From the NCBI RefSeq assembly GCF_001660705.2, contig NZ_LYBV02000018.1, positions 61,954 through 125,953 of the forward strand: a stretch of DNA of 64,000 nucleotides, read 5' to 3'. Below, piece after piece: positions 57,362 through 64,000 of the stretch. The DNA comes from Saccharicrinis aurantiacus. GTDB taxonomy: Bacteria > Bacteroidota > Bacteroidia > Bacteroidales > Marinilabiliaceae. Position 1 is the stretch's first letter. The number at the start of each line of letters is the position of its first letter. The position numbers were made by a program, and so were the translations under genes. The notes under the pieces were generated by a model that worked only from the letters and a program-made list of their open reading frames with translations, searched no databases and had not been told where the DNA came from.

Positions 57362-57510
57362 TGGAAAATTCAACAGCCCCGTGTGAGTTTTTTCACAGCC
57401 TCGTGTGAATATTTCCACACGGGGCTGTGCATTTTTCAACAGGCCTCGTGTGAATATTTCCACACGGGGCTGTGCATTTTTCAACAGGCCCCGTGTGGAA
57501 ATTTACACAG
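57359..57510. repeat. Phrase array II: 22/45-base repeats built on GTGTG...CACAC
   Basis: Two exact-phase 45-base units (57403-57447 and 57448-57492) differ by one base. They are preceded by two 22-base half-units (57359-57380, 57381-57402) and followed by a partial one. Each half-unit starts GTGTG, holds an AT core (AATATTT, AAATTT), returns as CACAC or CACAG and ends GCCYC or CCCC. CGTGTG/CACACG arms can form hairpins. Confidence 0.7.
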
Positions 57511-57578
57511 ACTTAATTTTTACGTAAAATACCCTTGTAAAATATACTAAGCATACTGATAATTAATAGGTATTACTT

Positions 57579-57664
57579 GCGTGAAATCTCACGCAGCCCT
57601 TACGTGAATTATTACGCAAGGGCTTTGTAATAATCTACGCCGAGTGACATGTAATTTCACGCAA
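57579..57664. repeat. Phrase array III: 20-24-base phrases built on GCGTGAAAT...CACGC
   Basis: Phrases GCGTGAAATCTCACGC and TACGTGAATTATTACGCA, then a diverged one, then TGTAATTTCACGC are separated by GCCCT and GGGCT. AGCCCTT (57595-57601) pairs with AAGGGCT (57618-57624). The layout is the same as array II but with different bases at the palindrome positions. Confidence 0.6.
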
Positions 57665-57757
57665 AGTTATACCAAACGTATTTTTGAATGATAGATAGAG
57701 TGTAGTTATAAAAGCTAAAGTAAATCTGAAAATTATACAATAAACACGAAACCCAAA
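57665..57757. other. Spacer between phrase array III and the attC-like element
   Basis: Nothing recognised. Confidence 0.4.
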
Positions 57758-57875
57758 ACCTAATAAAGAACTTTAAAACCCGATTAAAATACTTGGTAGT
57801 ATTGAAAACGGGTTGTAGTTCAACCGGGAATAATCGCTGGGTCTTGCGGACCGCTCATATTCCTATTTATTAGGC
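57758..57875 (-). repeat. attC-like recombination-site candidate after the DUF2846-like gene
   Basis: ACCTAATAAA (57758-57767) and TTTATTAGGC (57866-57875) are inverted outer arms. Inside are AATACT/AGTATT and GGTTG/CAACC hairpins. The total of 118 bases is in the attC size range. On minus the left core reads GCCTAAT (consensus RYYYAAC) and the right core ATTAGGT (consensus GTTRRRY), with compensating changes. It starts eight bases after the gene's stop. At the other end of the same gene, GTTAGGC (58402-58396, minus) fits GTTRRRY exactly. Confidence 0.5.
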
Positions 57876-57882
57876 ATTGTTT

Positions 57883-58320
57883 TTACATTTCAACAATTTC
57901 GGTCCGCTTTGCATATCGTTTGGAGTTCTCAAGAAATTCTTGTCCATAGCTTGAAGTTATTCTTTCCATTTGAATTCTAAAATTTTCACCTGCTCCTTTA
58001 TATGAAACTAATAAATAAACTTCTGTCTCTTTCTCATCTAAAAGATTTACAATTTCAGTTTTAAACCTTTGCATAACTGGATAAACAATCTGAAAGTCAA
58101 TTTGATTCTTGTTATACAAATCAATAATAAGATGCCACCCATTCTTTAACTTGAAAACGGATTCTCCATTAACCTGAACATCCATTTTATTTCCACTTCC
58201 TAAGAAACTTCTTTCACGAATAACATGAATTCTCTTGCTTAAATTGGTTTGTGCATGGATATTCAATGTCATAAAAGTCTGAAAGGCAATTATTATAACA
58301 AGCTTAATCCTAAAATTCAT
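57883..58320 (-). CDS. Small secreted protein, DUF2846-like
   Basis: About 145 residues with signal peptide MNFRIKLVIIIAFQTFMTLN ending IHAQ; the ATG at 58347 would add nine residues. The middle, VIRERSFLGSGNKMDVQVNG followed by ESVFKLKNGWHLIIDL, resembles DUF2846-type small envelope proteins. The function is unknown. The gene is bounded on its 3' side by an attC-like element and on its 5' side by GTTAGGC and the 180-base repeat with a -7 box. It therefore looks like a single-gene cassette carrying its own promoter region. Confidence 0.6.
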   Translation of the reverse strand: MNFRIKLVIIIAFQTFMTLNIHAQTNLSKRIHVIRERSFLGSGNKMDVQVNGESVFKLKNGWHLIIDLYNKNQIDFQIVYPVMQRFKTEIVNLLDEKETEVYLLVSYKGAGENFRIQMERITSSYGQEFLENSKRYAKRTEIVEM

Positions 58321-58409
58321 TTGTAAGTTTTTCTTAATCGAAATCATTTATACTGTTATCTTATGTTCTTCTTAACCTATGCAATACTAGATAATGCCTA
58401 ACTAATTAT

Positions 58410-58598
58410 ATACCCCACTAGTATGGGATATATTTAACAAAAACCAAATATATAAACATTTCGTTAACGTTTGTAAACGTTTACCGCATTAAGTGCTTTA
58501 AAAATAAGAGTGATGTGGGCCTTGTTTCTCATTTGCGTCAGAGGCTTTGGGTCTTGTTTGATGCAAGCTTCCTGCAGCCGTGCGGCAACTTTGCATCA
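58410..58598 (-). repeat. ~180-base direct repeat copy 1 with promoter-like box
   Basis: Nearly identical to 63821-64000. It contains TATATTTG on minus (58452-58445), the palindrome AACGTTTGTAAACGTT (near 58465-58480), a TATACCC/GGGATATA hairpin at its left end, and a TGATGCAA/TTGCATCA hairpin (58559-58598) at its right end. It lies directly upstream of the DUF2846-like gene, as copy 2 does of the OLD gene. Confidence 0.75.
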
Positions 58599-58832
58599 GA
58601 GTAGCAATGAAGGCTCATGATTTAATTATAAAAACACTGATTATCAGCGATACGATGTGAAATTATTTTAATATAGCCTTGGTATACCTTATTTAAATCA
58701 CCAAAATCTAAACAATTAGGTTTGATCGTATAAACTAACAAATTTACGAAACAGCGAAGTAGGTAAGCTGATTTGGAAAGGCAAAAACGAGGCCTTTTAC
58801 AACGATTATGTGATTTACGAAAGTTCATATGA
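58599..58832. other. Spacer with no confirmed gene
   Basis: A minus ORF (58622-58840) has no recognisable features. On plus, 58752-58829 reads NSEVGKLIWKGKNEAFYNDY and VIYESS, which looks protein-like and may be a gene fragment, but I cannot name it. Confidence 0.3.
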
Positions 58833-61493
58833 TTACACATTATCCTGGGTTTCTGTTCTTTTTCTTGCTTTAACTTCGTACACTATTATCCCAAAAATGA
58901 ATAGAATAATTAGCACAGAACCTATACCTGATAATCTTCGACCTAGGTAATATGATTTAGGTGTAAATTTAAACTCTATGATATTGTCACCTTTGGGTAT
59001 ATTAATTCCGCGCAAAAAATAATTGGCCTTAAAATAGCCCGCAGGTTTGTTATTTATATAGGCATTCCAACCCGCTTTATAGAATATTTCAGAGAATATG
59101 GCAACTTGATTTTCACTGGATACACTCTTATAAGTTAAATGGTTTGGAAGATATTTTATCAAACTGATTTGTGCGCTTGAATCCGATTTAATGGTCTGAT
59201 TAATTGTGCTACTTTGTTTTTTCTGAACAACAGCAAGTTCTTGATTTAACTCATTAATACTAAGAATCTCTTCATCAGCATTGTTAACAAGCTTGATATC
59301 ATTAGCAAACCAAGCATTACCCATACAATATTGATTGATAATTGGAGGTGCATCGTTATTATATATAATATACTTTGTATTGAGCATATTTAAAACTGGG
59401 GTTTCATATTTAAATAAAGAGTCAATCTTTTCATCGGTGGGGTTTGATTGTAACACATCTATTATAGAAGCCATTTCATCACTGATGTAGAATTCAATCA
59501 TCTCTTGATAAATCTTCAGTTTAGCGCCGTGGTATCCACCTATAGATTTATGGAAATAAGAGGTCCTACTTTCACTAAATGGATTATTTAATGATAAAAC
59601 ACGGTAGTTAGTGGCAAAATTTAATTCTCTGAAGCTAATTTTATCTTGTTCTGTCTGCCAGTCAGCGGCTTTAATGTTAGCCGGTTTATTCAATGAATTT
59701 AATTCGGAATTAATACGCTCCTTAAGTTCTGGAAACTCTTTTATCTCTTGCTCTAAAATAAAACGATCGGCCGCAATTGCTGTAAAAGGATTTTTATATT
59801 TATATGCATCAACCCATTGTTCGTATTTCGAACCATTTTTGTCGTTGTTCAAATAGCGCTTATCAACAGACCATAAATCGGCAATTACTATAACTCCTAG
59901 AATTAGGAATAAATGCACTCGTTTAATTTTCTCAATGATAAATGCATAAACGATGCCTGAGGTAAGCAATATAAAAAGTAAGCTTCGGAGGCAATCTTTT
60001 TTGAATATAGAAACCCTGATATCTGAAATTATACTTTTATAATCTTCTATTTGATTTAAAGAGCTTGAATTACCGACATAGTTTTGTTTTAATGAATTAA
60101 AATACTGGATTTCGTTAGTATTAAAAAAGTTGAACCACGTATTGGGTAGTAGATAAAACAGAAAAAACAGCAGAGATACAGAAGCACTTACTATGATGAA
60201 TTTTTTCTTATCTATTTTATTATTTATTAAATGGTTTAGAAACAGAAACGCAATAAATGCAAATGAAATTTGCACCAATATGAGCATCATTTTTGTATCT
60301 CTAAACTTGTTAAAAAGAGGAATGTACTCAATAAAAATATCGGTTAATAAACCATATTTCCATGATAGTGCAATTGATAATATGGAGCTTGCTACAAAAG
60401 CCCACTTTAGCCTATCTTTTATAAAAAACACACCCAAGATAAATAAGATAAATATGCTTGCTCCAAAATATATAGCACCGCCTGTGGCATATTGTTCTCC
60501 CCAGTATTTCGGAAACTGAGCAAGCTGATTGCGATAGTTAGGGTTTACATTTTTAATCAAGTCCTTTTCTTGCCCTAGCAATCCCATCTTACCCCCTTTA
60601 ACATTAGGTATAGCCACCGACCATACTTCGCCAAAACCTAAGCTATATTGCTTTATGTAATCTTTATCTAATGCATTATTCGTTACTATAGCATTCTCAG
60701 GGGCCTTCTGAATACTTAATTCTGACTTTCCACGGGTAGTAAACTCACTATATTCTTTAGTAACAATTAGGTTTGCAATAGGCGGTATAATACCCAAAAC
60801 TGCACCCAATAATAAAAAGGAAGAGGCTTTTATGAATTTGGGAAACAGGTTTCTTTTTAGGTGAATGTACAATTCAATTAAAGCTATTGCCATAACCAAG
60901 TATAACATGTAGTATGTCATCTGCAGATGGTTTGCTGTTATATGCAGACACATAAATACAGCTACAATGGCGCTTCCTATTCTAAAATTCTTTTTATACG
61001 CATAAACTATACCACCAATTATGGGAGCAATAAACGAGATGGCGTGTATTTTAGAATTATGGCCAGCTGCTAAATACAAAATGTTATACGATGATAAGCC
61101 AAATGCAATAGCTCCAATTATGGCTAATTCTTTTCGCACATTTGCACAGAGTAACAGAATATAAAAACCTATCATGAGCAGAAACATATAACCCATGGGT
61201 TGCGGAATCACTTTTAATACGTAATTTTTTATGGTATTAACTGGGCTTGAGTTCTTCATTGTTATTTGGTAAGCTGGCATTCCTCCAAACATTGAATTTG
61301 TCCATAATGGCTCTGAATCAAACTTATTTCTATAGTCATGACATTCTTTACTCATCCCCATCGAGGTAGTGTAATCGTGCTGTTTTAATTTATAACCTAA
61401 TGTTTGAGGATAAAAGTATAGTCCGTTAATAGCTATAAATACCAATAGGGCTAACAAATGGATTAGAACGTTTTTTGATAAGAGTGTTTTCAT
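58833..61493 (-). CDS. YfhO-family multi-pass membrane protein
   Basis: An 886-residue integral membrane protein with about 13-14 hydrophobic segments, an N-terminal cluster (TM1 about 10-27, extracytoplasmic loop, then TMs from about 95-440) and a large extracytoplasmic domain (about 560-845) before a last TM (GIGSVLIILFIFGIIVYEV). Markers are LYFYPQTLGYKLKQHDY, WTNSMFGGMPAYQI, LSSYNILYLAAGHNSKIHA and NKPAGYFKANYFLRGINIP with GDNIIEFKF, as in YfhO proteins. In Firmicutes YfhO acts in glycosylation of cell-wall polymers; Bacteroidota copies are uncharacterised but are probably GT-C-like glycosyltransferases. It has its own promoter and is not linked to the glycan locus. Confidence 0.85.
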   Translation of the reverse strand: MKTLLSKNVLIHLLALLVFIAINGLYFYPQTLGYKLKQHDYTTSMGMSKECHDYRNKFDSEPLWTNSMFGGMPAYQITMKNSSPVNTIKNYVLKVIPQPMGYMFLLMIGFYILLLCANVRKELAIIGAIAFGLSSYNILYLAAGHNSKIHAISFIAPIIGGIVYAYKKNFRIGSAIVAVFMCLHITANHLQMTYYMLYLVMAIALIELYIHLKRNLFPKFIKASSFLLLGAVLGIIPPIANLIVTKEYSEFTTRGKSELSIQKAPENAIVTNNALDKDYIKQYSLGFGEVWSVAIPNVKGGKMGLLGQEKDLIKNVNPNYRNQLAQFPKYWGEQYATGGAIYFGASIFILFILGVFFIKDRLKWAFVASSILSIALSWKYGLLTDIFIEYIPLFNKFRDTKMMLILVQISFAFIAFLFLNHLINNKIDKKKFIIVSASVSLLFFLFYLLPNTWFNFFNTNEIQYFNSLKQNYVGNSSSLNQIEDYKSIISDIRVSIFKKDCLRSLLFILLTSGIVYAFIIEKIKRVHLFLILGVIVIADLWSVDKRYLNNDKNGSKYEQWVDAYKYKNPFTAIAADRFILEQEIKEFPELKERINSELNSLNKPANIKAADWQTEQDKISFRELNFATNYRVLSLNNPFSESRTSYFHKSIGGYHGAKLKIYQEMIEFYISDEMASIIDVLQSNPTDEKIDSLFKYETPVLNMLNTKYIIYNNDAPPIINQYCMGNAWFANDIKLVNNADEEILSINELNQELAVVQKKQSSTINQTIKSDSSAQISLIKYLPNHLTYKSVSSENQVAIFSEIFYKAGWNAYINNKPAGYFKANYFLRGINIPKGDNIIEFKFTPKSYYLGRRLSGIGSVLIILFIFGIIVYEVKARKRTETQDNV

Positions 61494-61581
61494 CTGTAAT
61501 TATTGTTGGGTTGTTTTCTAAATATAAGCGCCAAGCGCTCTAATACTATACTATAGGCTAATTTTGATCATTCTAGTCTCC

Positions 61582-61612
61582 CAAATATAAACCAACAGCT
61601 TATACGCTGCAA
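61582..61612 (-). promoter_or_regulatory. Promoter of the yfhO gene
   Basis: On minus TATATTTG (61589-61582) is a perfect TAnnTTTG and TTG (61612-61610) lies 20 bases upstream as the -33 box. Transcription would start near 61575, giving an 80-base leader. Confidence 0.6.
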
Positions 61613-61717
61613 TTATTGTTGGTGCTTGTTATAGCGTTTACCTACATAACGTATTAGTAAATAAAATAACTTCTTCTTTACCTACCAAAAACAAATACAT
61701 TGTTCCCCTTGATGTAA

Positions 61718-61821
61718 AGAACCGCCATATACGAGAACCGTATGTACTTTTTATGCAGTAAAAAGTCGTGTTGTGAGAGGAGCTCCGCTAGGCTAAGAAC
61801 CTAGCAGCGCTCTACTCGATT
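61718..61821 (+). mobile_element. Group II intron 3'-end remnant (D5/D6-like)
   Basis: AGAACCGCCATATACGAG followed by AACCGTATGTAC resembles domain V of bacterial group II introns. GTTGTGAGAGG, CTAGGC...CCTAG arms and a terminal CTCTACTCGATT match the usual intron 3' region. A TTTTTATGCAGTAAAAA hairpin (61747-61763) interrupts the expected GGTGGT strand of domain V. No reverse transcriptase or 5' intron part is in the window, so it is a fragment. Confidence 0.5.
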
Positions 61822-61825
61822 ATAC

Positions 61826-63784
61826 CTAGTTTATTAGTTTTTTAATCTTTCCAATCCAGTCCATTTCAGGTTCATTTTCAAAGAATGGTTTTTGAGCTAT
61901 TTCTATGTATTTCTCAGCGAATCTAATTTTATTATAACCCTCATTATCTGCAAAGAATGATTTTATGTCATCCTTTTCACTATCGCGTAAGTCAAAAGTC
62001 GAATATGAATTTTCAGCCTTTTCTCTTATTGGGCATTTATCTATTATGTTTTGAAGTGTAAAATACTCTTTACAAAACTCCATAAGGGTTTGTTTGTATA
62101 TATATGGGTTTAAACAATCTTCGATTTCGGTAGGAGGATTCATGGAATTTTTGTTTACGTCAATCAAGTTCGTTTTTAAATTATCCTTTTTGTTGTTCCA
62201 TAACCTGTAAAAGAATAAGTTCTTGTTGTTATTTTCATAATCAACATCAACTCTTTCTGAATCAGTATCAATGAGACAAATAACTTTTCCTTTAATTTTG
62301 TAATCAGGGTCTTTTATTGGCGATAATAAATTGTTATATAATTTTCTCACCTCTTTGAATGAACCTAGTGGCAAAATCCTTAGTTTTTTATCTTCTATTT
62401 CCTTTTTAAAAAGAACTTCAAAATATATTTTTTCAGAAAGACCTTCACAAACTAACCAATTGTATGGCTCGTCTTTAAGAATTGAAAAAAGAATGGATTG
62501 AACTAAATCATTATAGCTTTTGATATTATAATCTATTGGTAAAGGACCTTTAGTTTTTTTCTTTTCTTGAGTTATTGTTTCTCGGTAATTATAGAGATTG
62601 AAAAAATCAGCAGTTGTTTCATTTGAAGAATTTTTCCGGATAGAAGTAGAACTTCCATTCTGTACAATAGGTAAAAAACCATACCAATGGGTTGAAACTA
62701 ATATTTGATGTTTGTTTTTACTTAAACTAAACAACTTTTCGAATTGGTCATAGCATGCTGATATGTGCAATGAAGCCTCAGGCTCGTCCACTGCTAAAAT
62801 AATATTAGAATCTGCGTTATGATTTTTCAAAAGGAAAGAATATGCTACATCTACAAGAGCTTTTCTTTTTTCACCAGAACTTAATTCACTTACAGGAATA
62901 ACTTTATTACCAGATATTGATTTTTTATTTAAAACTTTAATGGAGAAATAAGCTTCAATTATTTTAGAAACTAAATCGGGCATTGTCAAACTATTCTTAT
63001 GATAGCCTTTGTACTCATATTCTTCAAGGATACTTTCTACATCTTTTACAAAACAATTTAAGTCTTTATTTATTTGTTTTAATGTACCTGGTTTTATAGC
63101 CTTCACTATTTCATCTTGAATGTTTTTATCCATTAACTTCTGCATTTCAACAGTTTCTAGCTTTGTGTAGGTGGATACATCAGTTTCGACAGGAATGTAT
63201 AGATATGAGTAATGAGAAATTATATAATCATAAAACCCTTTGAAATAAGTTTGAATTTCTTCATCAGTAGACTTAATAGATGGGTTAGCTCCAATAAAAT
63301 CAATTTCAGTTTGATACCCGCCAAAATATATAGAATTGTTATTATGCTTTTTTCCAACAATTAATAAAAAGTAATCATCTTTATTATAAGATTTTGCTAA
63401 TTCATTCTTATGCTTATTAAACTCTGAAGAACTTTTTGACTTGGATTTTAAATTATTCTCCCAAATAAAATCAGATAGTTTTTCCGCTTTTTTGAATAGC
63501 TCTTGGTCAGCAGTTTTTGCACTTCGCAGTTTAGCTTTTTTTATGAGAAAAACAGGTGCGATATAAGGAAAGTTTTTACCTCCAACACCTTCATTTTTAG
63601 CTTCATTATTTATAGGCCAATCATTATGTTTCTTATTAATGGCATAATCAATAGCTTCCAAAACAGAACTTTTCCCAACACCATTCTCACCAATTAAACT
63701 AGAGAATCCAACACCTTCTGAAATAGGTATAAAAGTTATTCCTTTATATATTTTAAAATGTCTTAGAAATATAGAAGTTATCAT
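61826..63784 (-). CDS. OLD-family ATPase/TOPRIM nuclease
   Basis: A 652-residue cytoplasmic protein. The N-terminal ABC/SMC-type ATPase has Walker A GENGVGKSS (about 32-40), a long helical insert (about 90-290), signature SELSSGEKRKALVD, and Walker B with ILAVDEPEASLH followed by VSTHWYGFLP. The C-terminal TOPRIM domain shows WLVCEGLSEKIYF (Glu), LPLGSFKEVRKLY and VICLIDTDSERVD (Asp-x-Asp). This is the layout of OLD and GajA nucleases, many of which act in phage defence. No UvrD-like GajB or reverse transcriptase partner is adjacent on the visible side; the right neighbour lies outside the window. It starts downstream of a repeated promoter cassette, like an accessory gene. Antiphage function is inference. 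Confidence 0.85.
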   Translation of the reverse strand: MITSIFLRHFKIYKGITFIPISEGVGFSSLIGENGVGKSSVLEAIDYAINKKHNDWPINNEAKNEGVGGKNFPYIAPVFLIKKAKLRSAKTADQELFKKAEKLSDFIWENNLKSKSKSSSEFNKHKNELAKSYNKDDYFLLIVGKKHNNNSIYFGGYQTEIDFIGANPSIKSTDEEIQTYFKGFYDYIISHYSYLYIPVETDVSTYTKLETVEMQKLMDKNIQDEIVKAIKPGTLKQINKDLNCFVKDVESILEEYEYKGYHKNSLTMPDLVSKIIEAYFSIKVLNKKSISGNKVIPVSELSSGEKRKALVDVAYSFLLKNHNADSNIILAVDEPEASLHISACYDQFEKLFSLSKNKHQILVSTHWYGFLPIVQNGSSTSIRKNSSNETTADFFNLYNYRETITQEKKKTKGPLPIDYNIKSYNDLVQSILFSILKDEPYNWLVCEGLSEKIYFEVLFKKEIEDKKLRILPLGSFKEVRKLYNNLLSPIKDPDYKIKGKVICLIDTDSERVDVDYENNNKNLFFYRLWNNKKDNLKTNLIDVNKNSMNPPTEIEDCLNPYIYKQTLMEFCKEYFTLQNIIDKCPIREKAENSYSTFDLRDSEKDDIKSFFADNEGYNKIRFAEKYIEIAQKPFFENEPEMDWIGKIKKLIN

Positions 63785-63820
63785 TTAGTCAGTTTTTTTT
63801 TAATTATGCACAACTTATAT

Positions 63821-64000
63821 ATACCCCACTAGTATGTGATATATTTAACAAAAACCAAATATATAAACATTTCGTTAACGTTTGTAAACGTTTACCGCTA
63901 TAAGTGCTTTAAAAATAAGAGTGATGTGGGCTTGTTTCTCATTTGGGTCAGGTGCTTTTGGTTCTTATTTTGATGCAAGCTCCCTGCAACCGTGCAACGG
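63821..64000 (-). repeat. ~180-base direct repeat copy 2, cut by the window end
   Basis: Matches 58410-58598 with scattered substitutions and small indels. On minus TATATTTG (63863-63856) would serve as the -7 box for the OLD gene, about 70 bases from its ATG. The right-hand hairpin (TGATGCAA...) begins at 63971 and is truncated by the end of the sequence. Confidence 0.75.

Noticed and set aside
57359..57510. CRISPR array
   Set aside because: The units are 22 or 45 bases with no unique spacers; adjacent units are repeat against repeat. No cas genes are visible.
58622..58840. 72-residue minus-strand ORF before yfhO
   Set aside because: No recognisable motif, Cys- and Arg-rich low-complexity look, overlaps the yfhO stop, and no promoter or start signal. 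The plus strand over the same bases looks more protein-like but is only a fragment.

Overview
The window looks like a chromosomal piece of a low-GC, probably marine Bacteroidota bacterium. The evidence is a SusC/SusD pair, lipoprotein signal peptides, type IX secretion (T9SS) C-terminal domains, TAnnTTTG-type -7 boxes, a GPH-family sugar transporter and many S1 sulfatases. All assignments were made by reading the sequence; no database search was run.

Layout. 1-2.9 kb holds the partial end of a lipoprotein aldose 1-epimerase and a PAS-PAS histidine kinase. 3-16.8 kb is a compact minus-strand beta-glucan/cello-oligosaccharide locus: NrtR/AraR-like Nudix regulator, GPH symporter, GH94 cellobiose phosphorylase, GH9 endoglucanase, SusC, SusD and GH3 beta-glucosidase. 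17-18.5 kb holds a DUF2293 gene and a small bipolar-charge protein, both on plus. 18.5-32 kb starts the sulfated-glycan part: three tandem paralogous sulfatases, a large secreted beta-propeller protein with an Asp-box/BNR, GH74-like repeat, a sialate-O-acetylesterase-like esterase and a second propeller protein. 32-35.3 kb is a cassette-like accessory insert (S41 peptidase, DUF2971, attC-like palindrome, phased short-repeat array). 35.3-39.5 kb holds a radical SAM protein, an ABM/SMP-30-like fusion, an MDR oxidoreductase and a divergent HxlR regulator. 39.5-55.1 kb continues the glycan locus with a third propeller protein (T9SS), two more sulfatases, a GH43-like lipoprotein, a GH2 enzyme and a fourth propeller protein. 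55.5-57 kb holds a secreted alpha/beta hydrolase. 57-64 kb is a second accessory zone: IS fossils, palindromic phrase arrays, a DUF2846-like cassette gene, YfhO, a group II intron 3' remnant and an OLD-type ATPase/TOPRIM nuclease, with a ~180-bp direct repeat upstream of the two cassette-type genes.

How it fits together (inference). SusC/D imports beta-1,4-glucan fragments made by GH9. GH3 and GH94 process them, GH94 giving glucose-1-phosphate in the cytoplasm after GPH uptake, under control of the Nudix regulator. The second half carries five sulfatases, a deacetylase, GH2, a GH43-like protein and four GH74-like propeller proteins, which suggests a sulfated and acetylated polysaccharide. The four propeller paralogues share a conserved N-terminal signature and are the best candidates for an undescribed enzyme set. 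The cassette, MITE and phrase-array structures in the accessory zones are the other signals that ordinary gene annotation does not explain.
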